Of a stretch of 49,169 bases of DNA, positions 18,012 to 28,110 are shown in pieces. The translations under genes were made by a program, and so were the position numbers. The stretch is from assembly GCA_947447895.1 (NCBI GenBank), contig CANFLM010000012.1, positions 1 through 49,169 of the forward strand. Reading direction: 5' to 3'. The first letter of the stretch is position 1, and each line of letters begins with the position of its first letter. The notes below the pieces were generated by a model. The model was not told the origin of the DNA and ran no database searches. It was given only the letters and a program-made list of their open reading frames with translations. Origin of the DNA: Hyphomicrobiales bacterium (GTDB lineage Bacteria > Pseudomonadota > Alphaproteobacteria > Rhizobiales > Beijerinckiaceae).

Positions 18012-19055
18012 TCATCCTTCGGCATGGCCCCGGTGGCTCTCGTCCATAGAAACCGGCCTTGGCTTTTCTGTGGCGAAAATAAGAGCAAGCAAGGAACGGA
18101 CCTCTTGGGGATCGGTGCTGGTCACCATGCGCAAACGATGCTCCGCCGTAAAATTGACCGGATCGGCATTGTGCTCGGCATAGGCCGCCAGATGTTTGCG
18201 GGCGTGGCGAATACCCATGGCATGCCCGTAAACCGATAGAAGGCTGTCATAATGCTCCAAAGCAGCCGCACATTTGGTTTCTGGCAGGTGGTCGGGCAAA
18301 GTGTCTATACAATCATCACGCAAACCGCGGGCGATATCGCCGACCAGCCACGGTTGGCCCATGGCCGCACGGCCGATCATCACGCCATCAGCCCCCGATT
18401 GCGCCAGCATGGCCCGCGCATCGGCTAAAGTGTGGCCATCACCATTGACCAGCACGGGAATGGATACGGCCTGCTTGACCGCTGCAACGGCTGCCCAATC
18501 GGCTTGCCCTTTGTAAAACTGGCAACGGGTGCGGCCATGCACCGTAACGAGTGCGACACCGGCCTGCTCGGCCCGTCGGGCCAGTTCGGGTGCATTGAGG
18601 GATTGATGGTCCCAACCCAGCCGCATTTTGACAGTTACAGGAATGGACACGGCACCGACGCAAGCCTCGATCAACCGCAAAGCATGGTCAAGATCACGCA
18701 TCAGAGCCGATCCGGCCTCGCCACCGGTTACCTTTTTGGCCGGACAGCCCATATTGATATCGACCACCGCCGCTCCCGAGGCCTCAGACATCCGCGCCGC
18801 CTCGCCCATCCAGCGCGGATCACAGCCGGCCAATTGCACGATATGCGGATCAACGCCCTGCCCTTCGGCCCGCAACACGGATTCGTGATCGCCCAACACC
18901 AGCTGGTCGGAGGCAACCATTTCGGATACCACCATCGACGCACCGAACCGCCGCGCGATCCGGCGAAAGCCGATATCGCTGACACCCGACATCGGCGCAA
19001 CAGCTGTGCAACCGTCAAGCTGGAGGGATCCGATTTTTATTGCAGGGAGGGCCAT
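18012..19055 (-). CDS. dusB: tRNA-dihydrouridine synthase DusB (NifR3)
   Basis: The enzyme is an FMN- and NADPH-dependent reductase of specific uridines in the tRNA D-loop. It has 347 residues from the ATG at 19055 ([15 protein letters not shown]); codons upstream in the same frame lack Dus similarity. The TIM-barrel signature VAPMSGVSD is at about residue 21-29. The catalytic cysteine lies in [20 protein letters not shown] (about 105-124), and an FMN-binding region follows ([15 protein letters not shown]). As nifR3 it is the first gene of the ntrBC operon. The 4-nt gap to ntrB suggests co-translation. It is divergent from ispDF, and about 160 bp between the starts must hold both promoters. 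Confidence 0.95.
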   Translation of the reverse strand: MALPAIKIGSLQLDGCTAVAPMSGVSDIGFRRIARRFGASMVVSEMVASDQLVLGDHESVLRAEGQGVDPHIVQLAGCDPRWMGEAARMSEASGAAVVDINMGCPAKKVTGGEAGSALMRDLDHALRLIEACVGAVSIPVTVKMRLGWDHQSLNAPELARRAEQAGVALVTVHGRTRCQFYKGQADWAAVAAVKQAVSIPVLVNGDGHTLADARAMLAQSGADGVMIGRAAMGQPWLVGDIARGLRDDCIDTLPDHLPETKCAAALEHYDSLLSVYGHAMGIRHARKHLAAYAEHNADPVNFTAEHRLRMVTSTDPQEVRSLLALIFATEKPRPVSMDESHRGHAEG

Positions 19056-19216
19056 CCGGATTGTCTCGGTTCTCTCGAACAATAGGAAAATTACGTCCCT
19101 ACTCTTACCGTATTTTTTGCAGTGCGGCAAAATGAGTTGCACAAAACAGGTCAGAAAGAGGCGGTCTTTCGTTTCCCTGGTTGACCGGACCTGATTTCCG
19201 CGACATCAAACAAGGC

Positions 19217-20440
19217 ATGATGAACCAAGCAGACCATATCCGATCATCTGTGCCGCTTGTTCTGGTTGCAGCCGGGCGTGGCCATCGGGCCGGTGGAGGC
19301 TTGCCGAAACAATACCGCACATTGATGGGAATACCGGTGCTGGTGCAGACGTTGAGAGCCGTCTTGGCCGATGCCCGCATCCATCCGGTGCAATGTGTGA
19401 TCCATCCCGATGACCTCGCACTTTACCAAGGCTGCATCGACCGGCTTGACCATGCAGACCAGACACGCCTGTTGCCTGTGGTATCAGGCGGGCGAACGCG
19501 CCAGGCATCCGTCAAGGCCGGACTTGAGGCCTTGCACAGTGTTGCCGAAGCGCAGGACCACACATATCAAACCGTGCTGATCCATGATGCGGCCCGCCCG
19601 TTTGTGTCGGCCGCTCTGCTGGACCGTGCCTTGGACATGGCCGTCCATTCCCTTGCCGCGATACCGGCACTGGCCGTGACCGATACGCTGAAATGGGTGG
19701 ATGAGGCGGGACTGGTTGGCGGGACGGCAGAACGTTCTCGGCTACGGGCCGTGCAAACGCCGCAGGTTTTCAACTTTGCCGCACTGCTTGCCGCCCATCG
19801 CCAGGCCGCCTTAGCCGGACAGCATGATTTGACCGACGATGCCGCCGTCATGGAACTGGCCGGCCATCCGGTCCAGTTTTTTGAAGGTGATCCCGACAAT
19901 ATTAAACTGACGCTGGAGGATGATTTCCGTATGAGCGAGTCCCGGATGCAGATCGCACTGATCCCTGTGACCGGCTTGGGTTATGATGTCCATGCCTTCA
20001 CCACCGGTGACCATGTCTGGTTGGGTGGCGTCAGGGTGGCCCATGATCGCGGCGTGCGGGCCCATTCCGATGGAGACGTGATCCTGCATGCCCTGACCGA
20101 TGCTCTGCTTGGGGCTTTGGCGGATGGTGATATCGGCCAGCATTTTCCGCCCTCGGACGAGCAATGGCGCGGGGCTTCATCAGACCGTTTTGTGGAATTC
20201 GCCGTCGACCGTATCCGCCAGCGCGGTGGCCGCCTTGTGCATGTCGATATTACGCTTGTGTGCGAGAGCCCGCGTCTGGGGCCGCATCGCAAGGATATTC
20301 TTGCCGTCCTCAGTCGTTTATGCGGTTTGCCAATCCACAAAATTGGCTTAAAAGCAACGACATCGGAAAAGATGGGTTTTACCGGACGCGGCGAAGGCCT
20401 GGCAGCACAAGCCATTGCGACTGTTCTGTTGCCGGATTGA
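19217..20440 (+). CDS. ispDF: Bifunctional IspD/IspF enzyme of the MEP isoprenoid pathway
   Basis: This is a fusion of 2-C-methyl-D-erythritol 4-phosphate cytidylyltransferase (IspD) and 2-C-methyl-D-erythritol 2,4-cyclodiphosphate synthase (IspF). It has 407 residues from the ATG at 19217; an adjacent ATG at 19220 and a distal TTG at 19181 are alternatives. The IspD part (about 10-235) has VLVAAGRGHRAGGGLPKQY, the HDAARPF motif and EGDPDNIKLT. The IspF part (about 245-407) has GLGYDVHAF, with the DxH metal ligands, then HSDGDVILHALTDALLGA and the CMP-binding TTSEKMGFTGRGEG. The fusion is common in alphaproteobacteria. The cinA-type gene begins 12 nt later. Confidence 0.96.
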   Translation: MMNQADHIRSSVPLVLVAAGRGHRAGGGLPKQYRTLMGIPVLVQTLRAVLADARIHPVQCVIHPDDLALYQGCIDRLDHADQTRLLPVVSGGRTRQASVKAGLEALHSVAEAQDHTYQTVLIHDAARPFVSAALLDRALDMAVHSLAAIPALAVTDTLKWVDEAGLVGGTAERSRLRAVQTPQVFNFAALLAAHRQAALAGQHDLTDDAAVMELAGHPVQFFEGDPDNIKLTLEDDFRMSESRMQIALIPVTGLGYDVHAFTTGDHVWLGGVRVAHDRGVRAHSDGDVILHALTDALLGALADGDIGQHFPPSDEQWRGASSDRFVEFAVDRIRQRGGRLVHVDITLVCESPRLGPHRKDILAVLSRLCGLPIHKIGLKATTSEKMGFTGRGEGLAAQAIATVLLPD

Positions 20441-20452
20441 GTGGGAGTGACC

Positions 20453-20941
20453 ATGTTTGAAGTCGAATTGAGAAACCGCGCAGCCGTATTGCTGCAGAAA
20501 TGTCGTGAAAAAGGCGTCCGGCTTGCCACCGTGGAAAGCTGCACGGGTGGGCTTGTTTCGGCCCTCCTGACCGATATTTCCGGTTCTTCCGATGTGTTCG
20601 ACCGCGCTTTCGTCACATATTCCAACGATGCCAAGACCGCTCTGGTCGGCGTGCCTGCCGAATTGATCGCCGAACACGGTTCTGTCAGCCGTCAGGTTGC
20701 AATATCTATGGCCGAGGGTGGTTTCGCACGTTCAAAAGCGACGCTAGTTATTGCCATCACCGGCGTCGCCGGCCCGACTGGCGGAACGAAAGAAAAACCT
20801 GTTGGTCTCGTCCACTTCGCCATTGCAGCCCAAGGCAAAGAAACCGAGCACCAGCGTTGCCTGTTCGGTGATCTGGGCCGCAAATCGGTCAGACAATCCT
20901 CGATGCACCAGGCGCTGGATATGTTCGAAGCCGCTCTTTGA
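20453..20941 (+). CDS. pncC: CinA C-terminal-type nicotinamide-nucleotide amidohydrolase
   Basis: This single-domain CinA/PncC protein of 162 residues deamidates NMN to nicotinic acid mononucleotide in pyridine nucleotide salvage. The start at 20453 is preceded by GGGAG; an in-frame GTG at 20441 adds four residues. Diagnostic motifs are VESCTGGLVSALLTDI, carrying the catalytic Ser and nearby Cys (about residues 27-42), a conserved YSNDAK (about 60), SVSRQVAISMAEGG, and ITGVAGPTGGTKEKPVG (about 100-116). The N-terminal MoCF-like domain of full CinA is absent, as in many proteobacteria. It follows ispDF closely, so the two share a transcript, though no metabolic link is obvious. Confidence 0.9.
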   Translation: MFEVELRNRAAVLLQKCREKGVRLATVESCTGGLVSALLTDISGSSDVFDRAFVTYSNDAKTALVGVPAELIAEHGSVSRQVAISMAEGGFARSKATLVIAITGVAGPTGGTKEKPVGLVHFAIAAQGKETEHQRCLFGDLGRKSVRQSSMHQALDMFEAAL

Positions 20942-20982
20942 GGGCGAAAGAGCTAGAACAAGCATCTTCAGAGGATTTCGGG

Positions 20983-21013
20983 CATGGCCGGATTTATACC
21001 GGCCATCCATGAC
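20983..21013. repeat. REP-like palindromic element (single copy)
   Basis: The arms ATGGCCGG (20984-20991) and CCGGCCAT (20999-21006) pair over 8 bp around the loop ATTTATA; CC and ATGAC follow. Compared by eye, about 27 of 31 positions match the reverse complement of 30648-30678, so both belong to one dispersed family. It sits between the convergent cinA-type gene and the Coq10/RatA-like gene. Confidence 0.65.
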
Positions 21014-21035
21014 AAAAATCGGGAACTAAATGAGT

Positions 21036-21056
21036 TGACCGCCCCATGGGCGGTCA
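21036..21056. terminator. Hairpin between convergent genes, possible bidirectional terminator
   Basis: TGACCGCC (21036-21043) and GGCGGTCA (21049-21056) form a perfect 8-bp stem with loop CCATG. It lies between the ends of the + strand cinA-type gene and the minus-strand Coq10/RatA-like gene. There is no T-run after it, so termination efficiency is uncertain. Confidence 0.4.
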
Positions 21057-21091
21057 TGACAGATGAGTGCTGAAATGCACTACAGCTCCCC

Positions 21092-21538
21092 TTACCTGTA
21101 AATTTCCCCTGCCCTCTGTTCGAACGCTTCCGAAAACCTCCTGAAAGCCTTGTCGAACATGGCGCCCATCAACACGCCCAGCATGCGGCTTTTGAATTCG
21201 TAGTCGATGTAAAACGACACCTTGCAGCCTGTTTCCGACAGGGCAAAATGCCAGCGATTGTCGAGGTGGCTGAACGGGCCTTCCAGATAGCTGACCAGAA
21301 TATCCATCGTGTCAGGCACCAGTGTGACGCGGCTGGTAAAGGTTTCACGAACGGATTTATAGCCGACACTCATATCCGCCACCATCACTTCCTGCCCCGC
21401 CTCGTTGGTCAGGCGACGGCGGATGGTCAGCCCCTCGCAGAGTGGCAGGAATTGCGGATAGGCTTCGATATCGGCCACCAGATCGAACATCTGTTGCGGG
21501 GTAAAAGCGACCTCACGCGAGGATTGGAAACTGGGCAT
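21092..21538 (-). CDS. Coq10/RatA-like START-domain protein
   Basis: This 148-residue protein of the polyketide cyclase/SRPBCC family carries a START-type hydrophobic pocket. The ATG at 21538 (MPSFQSSREVAFTPQQMFDL) is chosen because it lies one base after the lipA TGA. The motif VADIEAYPQFLPLCEG (about residues 20-35) is characteristic of the COQ10/RatA group. In mitochondria Coq10 chaperones coenzyme Q for respiration. In E. coli RatA was described as a ribosome-association toxin, but linkage to lipA in alphaproteobacteria argues for a respiratory or lipid role here. It is the last gene of the lipA transcript. Confidence 0.88.
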   Translation of the reverse strand: MPSFQSSREVAFTPQQMFDLVADIEAYPQFLPLCEGLTIRRRLTNEAGQEVMVADMSVGYKSVRETFTSRVTLVPDTMDILVSYLEGPFSHLDNRWHFALSETGCKVSFYIDYEFKSRMLGVLMGAMFDKAFRRFSEAFEQRAGEIYR

Positions 21539-21539
21539 C

Positions 21540-22529
21540 TCAGCGTGCCGCAACCGCAGTGGTTTGGGCCAGACGCGCGGCTTTGAGGCGGGCGAAATCC
21601 TCGCCCGCATGATGCGACGAGCGTGTCAGCGGTGTGGAGGACACCAGCAAAAATCCCTTGGTATAGGCGACCGTTTCATAGGCCTTGAATTCGTCGGGTG
21701 TCACAAAACCCAAGACCGGATGATGCTTTTTGGTCGGTTGCAGATATTGGCCGATGGTTAGGAAATCGACGTCGGCTGATCTGAGATCGTCCATCAATTG
21801 TAGAACTTCGTTCCTTTCCTCGCCCAAGCCGACCATGATGCCGGACTTGGTGAAAATACTGGAATCCAGCTCTTTGACGCGCTGCAACAGGCGGATGGAA
21901 TGGAAATAACGCGCGCCGGGGCGCACGGTCAGATAGTTTGAGGCCACTGTTTCCAGATTGTGGTTGAACACATCGGGCCTGGCCGCCACCACAACCTCCA
22001 ATGCGCCGTCTTTGCGCAAGAAATCGGGGGTCAGAATTTCGATTGTCGTGTCGGGTGCCGCAAGCCGGATGGCACGGATGGTGCGGGCAAAGTGTTCGGC
22101 CCCGCCATCGGCCAGATCGTCGCGGTCGACCGAGGTGATGACCACATGGTGCAGCTTCAGCTTGGCGACAGCATCGGCCACATGCTCGGGCTCGAGCGCA
22201 TCAAGGCTGTTCGGCATGCCGGTTTTGACATTGCAGAACGAACAGGCCCTCGTGCAGGTGTCACCCATGATCATGAACGTGGCGTGCTTTTTCTCCCAGC
22301 ACTCGCCGATATTGGGGCAGCTGGCCTCCTCGCAGACCGTGACGAGTTTATGCTCCTTCACAATCGCATGGGTTTCGGCCCATTTGGGCGAACCCGGTGC
22401 CTTGACCCTGATCCAGTCCGGCTTTTGCATCATCGGCTGGTCGGCACGATGCGCCTTTTCGGGATGGCGCACGGAAGAAACCGCCTTTTTGCGCGGATCC
22501 TTGTTGAGCAGGTCAATCACCGTGGCCAT
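21540..22529 (-). CDS. lipA: Lipoyl synthase
   Basis: This radical-SAM enzyme inserts two sulfurs into octanoyl groups on carrier domains, making lipoyl cofactors in situ. It has 329 residues. The auxiliary cluster cysteines are in [13 protein letters not shown] (about residues 68-80), and the radical-SAM cluster CxxxCxxC is in CTRACSFC (about 95-102). A conserved SSYH-like C-terminal serine signature appears as RSSHHAGE. Its products are the lipoyl domains of PdhB and PdhC encoded just upstream, a clear functional link. Gap to lpdA: about 100 bp, holding a strong hairpin and a 17-bp direct repeat that overlaps the lipA start. Confidence 0.97.
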   Translation of the reverse strand: MATVIDLLNKDPRKKAVSSVRHPEKAHRADQPMMQKPDWIRVKAPGSPKWAETHAIVKEHKLVTVCEEASCPNIGECWEKKHATFMIMGDTCTRACSFCNVKTGMPNSLDALEPEHVADAVAKLKLHHVVITSVDRDDLADGGAEHFARTIRAIRLAAPDTTIEILTPDFLRKDGALEVVVAARPDVFNHNLETVASNYLTVRPGARYFHSIRLLQRVKELDSSIFTKSGIMVGLGEERNEVLQLMDDLRSADVDFLTIGQYLQPTKKHHPVLGFVTPDEFKAYETVAYTKGFLLVSSTPLTRSSHHAGEDFARLKAARLAQTTAVAAR

Positions 22530-22592
22530 AGGTCACTCGTTTCGCTTCTAGTGCTGATCGGGTTGTCCCGATCAGATAGGTCACCCGTTTCG
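22528..22592. repeat. 17-bp direct repeat flanking a 9-bp perfect hairpin, lpdA-lipA gap
   Basis: ATAGGTCACTCGTTTCG (22528-22544) and ATAGGTCACCCGTTTCG (22576-22592) differ at one base. Between them lies a perfect hairpin with arms CTGATCGGG (22554-22562) and CCCGATCAG (22567-22575) and loop TTGT. The first repeat copy overlaps the lipA start codon (CAT on +, 22527-22529). The hairpin has no U-tract, so it is more likely an mRNA processing or stability element, or a duplication scar, than a terminator. Confidence 0.7.
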
Positions 22593-22629
22593 AAAAAGCC
22601 AGTCAGACAAAAGCCGTCTCTCCCCGCCC

Positions 22630-24075
22630 TCAGGCGTGGATCACCCGTCCATAGGCATCGAGCACACTTTCGTGCATCATTTCCGACAGGGTCGGATGCG
22701 GGAAGACCGTGTGAATCAGATCTTCTTCGGTGGTTTCCAGCGTCATGGCGACAACATAGCCCTGGATCAATTCGGTCACTTCCGCGCCAATCATATGCGC
22801 ACCCAGCAATTTGCCGGTCTTGGCATCGAAAACGGTTTTGACCATGCCTTCAGGCTCGCCCAAAGCAATCGCCTTGCCGTTGCCGATGAAGGAGAAGCGA
22901 CCCACTTTGGTGGTGTAGCCCTGCTCCTTGGCCTTGGCTTCTGTCAGGCCGACCGAGGCGACCTGCGGATGGCAATAGGTGCAGCCCGGAATTTTCAGCT
23001 TGTCCATCGGATGCACATGCAGGCCCTTGATGCCTTCGATGCAGATTACGCCCTCATGCTCGGCCTTGTGCGCCAGCATCGGCGGGCCGGCCACATCGCC
23101 GATGGCATAAATGCCGGCAATATTGGTGTGGCCCAGGCCGTCGGTGACCACGCAACCGCGATCGGTTTTGACACCCAATGCCTCAAGTCCGAGATTTTCG
23201 ATATTGCCGACAACGCCGACAGCAGAAATCAGCCGGTCGGCCGTGATCTCGGTGGTTGCGCCCTTTTCATCCTGCACGGTCGCTGTCACGCTATCCGTAC
23301 CTTTTTTGACGCCCAGCACCTTGGCTCCGGACAGGATCTTGATGCCCTGCTTTTCAAAGCTCTTGCGCGCCAGAGCGGCAATCTCGGCGTCCTCAACCGG
23401 TAGTATCTGGTTCATCACCTCGACCACGGTCACTTCCGCACCCATGGTGCGATAGAAGGAGGCGAATTCGATGCCAATGGCACCGGAACCCATCACAATC
23501 AGTGATTTCGGCATGGTTTTGGGCACCATGGCTTCGAAATAGGTCCAGATCAGGTTCTTGTCAGGCTCGATACCGGGCAGAACGCGCGGACGCGCACCGG
23601 TGGCGACAATGATATGTTTGGCCTTGTAGACACCCTCGCCCAGTACGCCTTTGGGAATCGGGTTTTGCGGCTCGACGACCGGCTTGGTGGATTTGCCGAC
23701 CGACACCTCGCCGATTTTGGTGATCCGGGCTTCACCCCAGATCACATCGACCTTGTTCTTCTTCATCAGGAAGGCCACGCCGCCATTCAGCTGTTGTGAC
23801 ACGCCACGCGAGCGCTTGACCACATCGGCAACATTGACGCTCATCGAGCCGTTCAAGGTCAGCCCGTAATCCTTGGCATGATTGGCGTAATGGAAGATTT
23901 CAGCCGAGCGCAGCAAGGCTTTGGTCGGAATACAGCCCCAGTTGAGGCAAATACCGCCCAGATGTTCGCGCTCCACCAATGCAGTCTTGAAACCCAGTTG
24001 GGCCGAACGGATCGCCGTCACATAGCCACCCGGACCACCACCGATAATCAGGACATCATAAACCGCATCAGACAT
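22630..24075 (-). CDS. lpdA: Dihydrolipoyl dehydrogenase (E3)
   Basis: E3 re-oxidises dihydrolipoamide with FAD and NAD+ for the pyruvate dehydrogenase complex. It has 481 residues. The N-terminal FAD-binding GGGPGGYV (about residues 12-19) is followed by the redox-active disulfide CLNWGC in GGICLNWGCIPTK (about 40-52). The NAD-binding GSGAIGIEFASFY is near 187, and the second FAD motif IYAIGDVAGPPMLAHKAEHEG near 318. The C-terminal dimer interface with catalytic HPHPT (VFPHPTLSE) is near 460. Being next to pdhABC marks it as the PDH E3 rather than the oxoglutarate dehydrogenase copy. Confidence 0.96.
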   Translation of the reverse strand: MSDAVYDVLIIGGGPGGYVTAIRSAQLGFKTALVEREHLGGICLNWGCIPTKALLRSAEIFHYANHAKDYGLTLNGSMSVNVADVVKRSRGVSQQLNGGVAFLMKKNKVDVIWGEARITKIGEVSVGKSTKPVVEPQNPIPKGVLGEGVYKAKHIIVATGARPRVLPGIEPDKNLIWTYFEAMVPKTMPKSLIVMGSGAIGIEFASFYRTMGAEVTVVEVMNQILPVEDAEIAALARKSFEKQGIKILSGAKVLGVKKGTDSVTATVQDEKGATTEITADRLISAVGVVGNIENLGLEALGVKTDRGCVVTDGLGHTNIAGIYAIGDVAGPPMLAHKAEHEGVICIEGIKGLHVHPMDKLKIPGCTYCHPQVASVGLTEAKAKEQGYTTKVGRFSFIGNGKAIALGEPEGMVKTVFDAKTGKLLGAHMIGAEVTELIQGYVVAMTLETTEEDLIHTVFPHPTLSEMMHESVLDAYGRVIHA

Positions 24076-24144
24076 GATCGCTGCTCCTTGAAATCACACA
24101 GCCGGAGGTCCCAACCCGAAACCGGATTGGAACCGAATAAGCCA

Positions 24145-25473
24145 TTAAACCAACAAACTCATCGGGTTTTCGATCAGCACCTTGATGGCGGCAATCAGTT
24201 CTGCCCCCAGGGCGCCGTCAACCGCACGATGGTCGCACGACAGGGTGATGCTCATCACGGTGGCAATCGCCAGAGCCCCGTTTTTGACTACAGGACGTTG
24301 CTCCCCCGCCCCGACCGCCAGAATGGTGGAATGGGGAGGATTGATCACGGCCGTGAAATCTTTGATGCCGAACATGCCGAGATTGGAAACAGCCGTCGTG
24401 CCGCCCTGATATTCTTCAGGCTTGAGCTTGCGGGATTTGGCGCGAGCGGCAAAATCCTTCATGGCCAGGGCAATGCCGGACAGAGTAACAGTATCGGCCT
24501 TGCGGATGATCGGAGTGATCAAACCGTTGCCGGGCAAAGCCACAGCCACGCCGACATCGGCATGGTGGTGCTTCAGCATCGCGCTTTCGGTCCAGGTCAC
24601 ATTGGCATCCGGCACACGCACCAATGCGAGCGCAAGTGCTTTGATCACCATGTCGTTGACCGACACTTTCCACGCCACCTTGCCCTCTTTGTCTTTCGGG
24701 GCAGAGGCATTGATCTGTTCGCGCAGCTTGAGCAGGGCATCGATTTCGCAATCCATCGTCAGATAGAATTGCGGCACGGTCTGGCGGGCCTCGGTCAGGC
24801 GGCGTGCAATGGTCTTGCGCATGCCGTCATGGGGAATCTCTTCAAAGCTGCCCGGTGTAAACAGCTTGCGGGTCTGGTCATCACTGATAGCCGGTGCAGC
24901 GGCAGGCGCCGAAACCGGAGCTGACGCCGGGGCCGATGCGGCCTTTGGTGCTGACACACCACCGGCCAGAGCCGCCCGCACGTCACGCTCGACAATGCGG
25001 CCATGCGGGCCGCTGCCGGTGACACGGGACAAATCAAGCCCGCCATCCTTGGCAATCCGCTTGGCAAGCGGTGACGCAAACACTTTGGAACCCGAACCAG
25101 CCTGCGGGACATGGGCGACTGCAACAGGTGCCGCAACAGGCGATGCAGGTGCAGCAGCTGCGACAGCAGCAGCTAGGGCCGGCGCAGCTGGGGCCGGAGC
25201 GGCTGCAGACCCTGCCGAGGATACGTCCTCGCCTTCGGCAGCAATCACGGCGATCAGCTGGTTGACGGGCACATCATTGGTGCCGGCAGGCACAACGATT
25301 TTTGCCAGAATACCTTCATCAACCGCCTCGACCTCCATGGTCGCCTTGTCGGTTTCGATTTCGGCCAGCACATCACCGGATTTGATGACGTCGCCTTCCT
25401 TCTTGAGCCATTTGGACAGATTGCCCTTTTCCATCGTGGGCGACAGGGCGGGCATCAAAACATTGACGGACAT
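24145..25473 (-). CDS. pdhC: Pyruvate dehydrogenase E2, dihydrolipoyl acetyltransferase
   Basis: E2 forms the PDH core and transfers acetyl groups from lipoyl-lysine to CoA. It has 442 residues. One lipoyl domain is at residues 1-80, with the lipoylated Lys in [17 protein letters not shown]. An Ala/Pro-rich flexible linker follows (about 85-130), then the peripheral E1/E3-binding domain ([21 protein letters not shown], about 133-165) and a second linker. The catalytic acetyltransferase domain extends to the C-terminus, with the HxxxDG active site as [13 protein letters not shown] (about 413-425). It follows pdhB by 12 nt, so translation is coupled. Confidence 0.96.
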   Translation of the reverse strand: MSVNVLMPALSPTMEKGNLSKWLKKEGDVIKSGDVLAEIETDKATMEVEAVDEGILAKIVVPAGTNDVPVNQLIAVIAAEGEDVSSAGSAAAPAPAAPALAAAVAAAAPASPVAAPVAVAHVPQAGSGSKVFASPLAKRIAKDGGLDLSRVTGSGPHGRIVERDVRAALAGGVSAPKAASAPASAPVSAPAAAPAISDDQTRKLFTPGSFEEIPHDGMRKTIARRLTEARQTVPQFYLTMDCEIDALLKLREQINASAPKDKEGKVAWKVSVNDMVIKALALALVRVPDANVTWTESAMLKHHHADVGVAVALPGNGLITPIIRKADTVTLSGIALAMKDFAARAKSRKLKPEEYQGGTTAVSNLGMFGIKDFTAVINPPHSTILAVGAGEQRPVVKNGALAIATVMSITLSCDHRAVDGALGAELIAAIKVLIENPMSLLV

Positions 25474-25485
25474 GGTCGTCTCCCC

Positions 25486-26865
25486 TTAGCGATAGGTGAC
25501 AGCGCGGGCGGCTTCAACCACCTCGCCAACATTGGGTAGAGCCAGTTTTTCAAGATTGGCCGCGTAAGGCATCGGTACATCCTTGCCGGTGATGCGGATG
25601 ACCGGGGCGTCGAGATAGTCGAACGCCTTTTCCATCACCTGCGCCGAAATCTCCGAACCGATACCCGATTGCGGCCAGCCTTCTTCCACCGTGATGCAAC
25701 GACCCGTCTTGCGGACCGAGGCAATGATGGTGTCGACATCCATCGGACGGATGGTGCGAAGATCGATTACTTCCGCCTCGATACCAAGGGTTGCCAGTTC
25801 TTCGGCAGCCTTGAGCGCATAGGTCATGCCGATCGAGAACGACACAATGGTGACATCCTTGCCTGTGCGGGCAATGCGGGCCTTGCCGATAGGCAGAACG
25901 AAATCGTCCATCTTCGGCACCATGCCGGTCTGACCATAGAGAATTTCGTTTTCAAGGAATACAACCGGATTGGGGTTGCGGATCGCGGCTTTCAACAAGC
26001 CTTTGGCATCAGCGGCATTGGAGGGCGAGACCACCAGCAGGCCGGGCACGTTAGAATACCAGGCCGAATAATCCTGCGAATGTTGGGCGCCAACGCGTGC
26101 TGCAGCCCCGTTCGGACCACGGAACACGATGGGACAACCCATCTGGCCACCCGACATATAAAGGGTTTTAGCCGCCGAATTGATAATATGATCAATGGCT
26201 TGCATGGCGAAGTTGAAGGTCATGAATTCAAGGACCGGACGCAGGCCCGTCAAAGCCGCGCCCACGGCGATACCGGCAAAACCGTGCTCGGTAATTGGGG
26301 TATCGATGACGCGGCGCGGACCGAATTCCTGCAATAGGCCTTGGGTGATCTTGTAGGCCCCCTGATATTCGGCCACTTCCTCGCCCATCACAAACACGCT
26401 CTCGTTGGAACGCATTTCTTCGGCCATGGCGTCACGCAGGGCTTCGCGCATGGTTTGCGGGACCATTTCCGTGCCATGGGGAATTTCACCCGAAGCATCA
26501 TAGGCCGGAATATCGGGATGGGCCGTTGCCGGCACGCTGGCATGAACGGCAGGTGCTGCAGCAGGAGCCGCCACAGCAACCGGTGCAGCAGTAGGCGCGC
26601 TGCCCGCTTTGCTGACATCCTCGCCCTCGGCAGCAATGATGGCGATCAACTGGTTGACCGGCACATCATTGGTGCCAGCCGGCACAAGGATCTTGGCCAG
26701 CACACCTTCATCGACCGCTTCGACTTCCATCGTCGCCTTGTCGGTTTCGATTTCGGCAATCACATCACCGGGCTTAATGGCATCGCCTTCGTTTTTCAGC
26801 CATTTGGAGAGATTGCCCTTTTCCATGGTTGGCGAAAGAGCGGGCATCAGGACTTCGATTGACAT
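25486..26865 (-). CDS. pdhB: Pyruvate dehydrogenase E1 beta subunit with N-terminal lipoyl domain
   Basis: This is the beta chain of the thiamine-diphosphate E1 that decarboxylates pyruvate. It has 459 residues from the ATG at 26865, which has GGAG upstream. A longer open frame exists but its N-terminus is not protein-like. Residues 1-80 form a complete lipoyl domain ([33 protein letters not shown]), then an Ala/Pro linker. The transketolase pyrimidine-binding domain starts near 135 ([13 protein letters not shown]), and a C-terminal transketolase domain follows. A lipoyl-bearing E1-beta is typical of alphaproteobacterial PDH. The lipoyl region is close to that of pdhC at both protein and DNA level. 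Confidence 0.96.
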   Translation of the reverse strand: MSIEVLMPALSPTMEKGNLSKWLKNEGDAIKPGDVIAEIETDKATMEVEAVDEGVLAKILVPAGTNDVPVNQLIAIIAAEGEDVSKAGSAPTAAPVAVAAPAAAPAVHASVPATAHPDIPAYDASGEIPHGTEMVPQTMREALRDAMAEEMRSNESVFVMGEEVAEYQGAYKITQGLLQEFGPRRVIDTPITEHGFAGIAVGAALTGLRPVLEFMTFNFAMQAIDHIINSAAKTLYMSGGQMGCPIVFRGPNGAAARVGAQHSQDYSAWYSNVPGLLVVSPSNAADAKGLLKAAIRNPNPVVFLENEILYGQTGMVPKMDDFVLPIGKARIARTGKDVTIVSFSIGMTYALKAAEELATLGIEAEVIDLRTIRPMDVDTIIASVRKTGRCITVEEGWPQSGIGSEISAQVMEKAFDYLDAPVIRITGKDVPMPYAANLEKLALPNVGEVVEAARAVTYR

Positions 26866-26920
26866 ATCTCGTGCTCCGAGGTTCGCGCCGCGCGCATCGC
26901 GCTGGCGGCGGCCAAATAAG

Positions 26921-27985
26921 TTAGCGAAGAATATCCGTGTAGAGTTCGGACGGATCGGGCTCGGGATTGGTTGTGGCAAAATCGGCTGCCGCATTCACAA
27001 TCTCGCGGACATGGGAGTCCACGGCCTTCAACTCGTCTTCACTAATCTTCCATTCCTCAATCAACCGGCGGCGGACCTGCTCGATCGGATCGTGCTCCTC
27101 GCGCATTTTCTGCACTTCATCCTTGGAGCGGTATTTGGCAGGGTCGGACATCGAATGGCCGCGATAGCGATAGGTCTGCATCTCAAGGATATACGGCCCC
27201 TTGCCGTCACGGCACCACTGGATCGCCCGTTCGGCAGCTTCCTTCACGGCGCGGACATCCATGCCGTCCACCTGTTCACCGGGAATATTGAAGGAGACAC
27301 CACGCTTGGAGAAATCGGTCTGCGCGGAGGCGCGGCTCACAGCCGTCCCCATCGCATAACGGTTGTTCTCGATCACATAGACAACCGGCAGCTTCCACAG
27401 TTCGGCCATGTTGAAACATTCATAGACCTGGCCCTGATTGGCCGCGCCGTCGCCGAAATAGGTCATCGAGACCCGGCCATCATTGCGGTAGTGGTTGGCA
27501 AAGGCCAGGCCGGTGCCGAGCGAGACCTGCGCGCCGACAATGCCGTGCCCGCCGTAAAAATTGCTTTCGACGCTGAACATGTGCATCGAACCACCCTTGC
27601 CGCGCGACAGACCGCCGGAACGACCGGTCAATTCTGCCATCACTCCTTTGGGATCCATGCCGCAGGCCAGCATATGACCGTGATCGCGGTAGCCGGTGAT
27701 CACCTGATCGCCTTTGGCCGATGCCATCTGCATCCCGACCACAACCGCTTCCTGACCGATATAGAGATGGCAGAAACCGCCGATCAGGCCCATGCCATAC
27801 ATCTGGCCGGCCTTTTCCTCGAAGCGTCTGATCATCAGCATGTCGCGATAGGCGCTGACCTCTTCATCCTTGCTCAAAGCAACGGGACCGTTGGTGCGGC
27901 GTGTCAATGACCGCGCGCCACGCGCTGCCCCTGCTTTACCCGGTGATGATTTGTTCTGACTTCCAGCCTTGGCGGCAACAGCCAT
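26921..27985 (-). CDS. pdhA: Pyruvate dehydrogenase E1 alpha subunit
   Basis: This is the alpha chain of the E1 heterotetramer that binds thiamine diphosphate and catalyses pyruvate decarboxylation. It has 354 residues. The ThDP motif [20 protein letters not shown] is visible at about residues 174-193, with ENNRYAMGT following. The phosphorylation-loop equivalent [15 protein letters not shown] is at about 272-286. The N-terminus is Lys/Arg/Gly-rich (about residues 1-30), a low-complexity leader. It is the first gene of pdhA-pdhB-pdhC, preceded by an AT-rich 170-bp region that carries a perfect 10-bp inverted repeat. Confidence 0.96.
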   Translation of the reverse strand: MAVAAKAGSQNKSSPGKAGAARGARSLTRRTNGPVALSKDEEVSAYRDMLMIRRFEEKAGQMYGMGLIGGFCHLYIGQEAVVVGMQMASAKGDQVITGYRDHGHMLACGMDPKGVMAELTGRSGGLSRGKGGSMHMFSVESNFYGGHGIVGAQVSLGTGLAFANHYRNDGRVSMTYFGDGAANQGQVYECFNMAELWKLPVVYVIENNRYAMGTAVSRASAQTDFSKRGVSFNIPGEQVDGMDVRAVKEAAERAIQWCRDGKGPYILEMQTYRYRGHSMSDPAKYRSKDEVQKMREEHDPIEQVRRRLIEEWKISEDELKAVDSHVREIVNAAADFATTNPEPDPSELYTDILR

Positions 27986-28110
27986 GATCGTCCCCCTCTA
28001 TAAAACTCTTTCATAAACTTTAGACGAAATTGTTTGAGATGACGAGGGCAAAAAACACGGATAAGAAAAAGATTTATATGGCTTAAACCATTGAAAACGC
28101 TATAAATATC

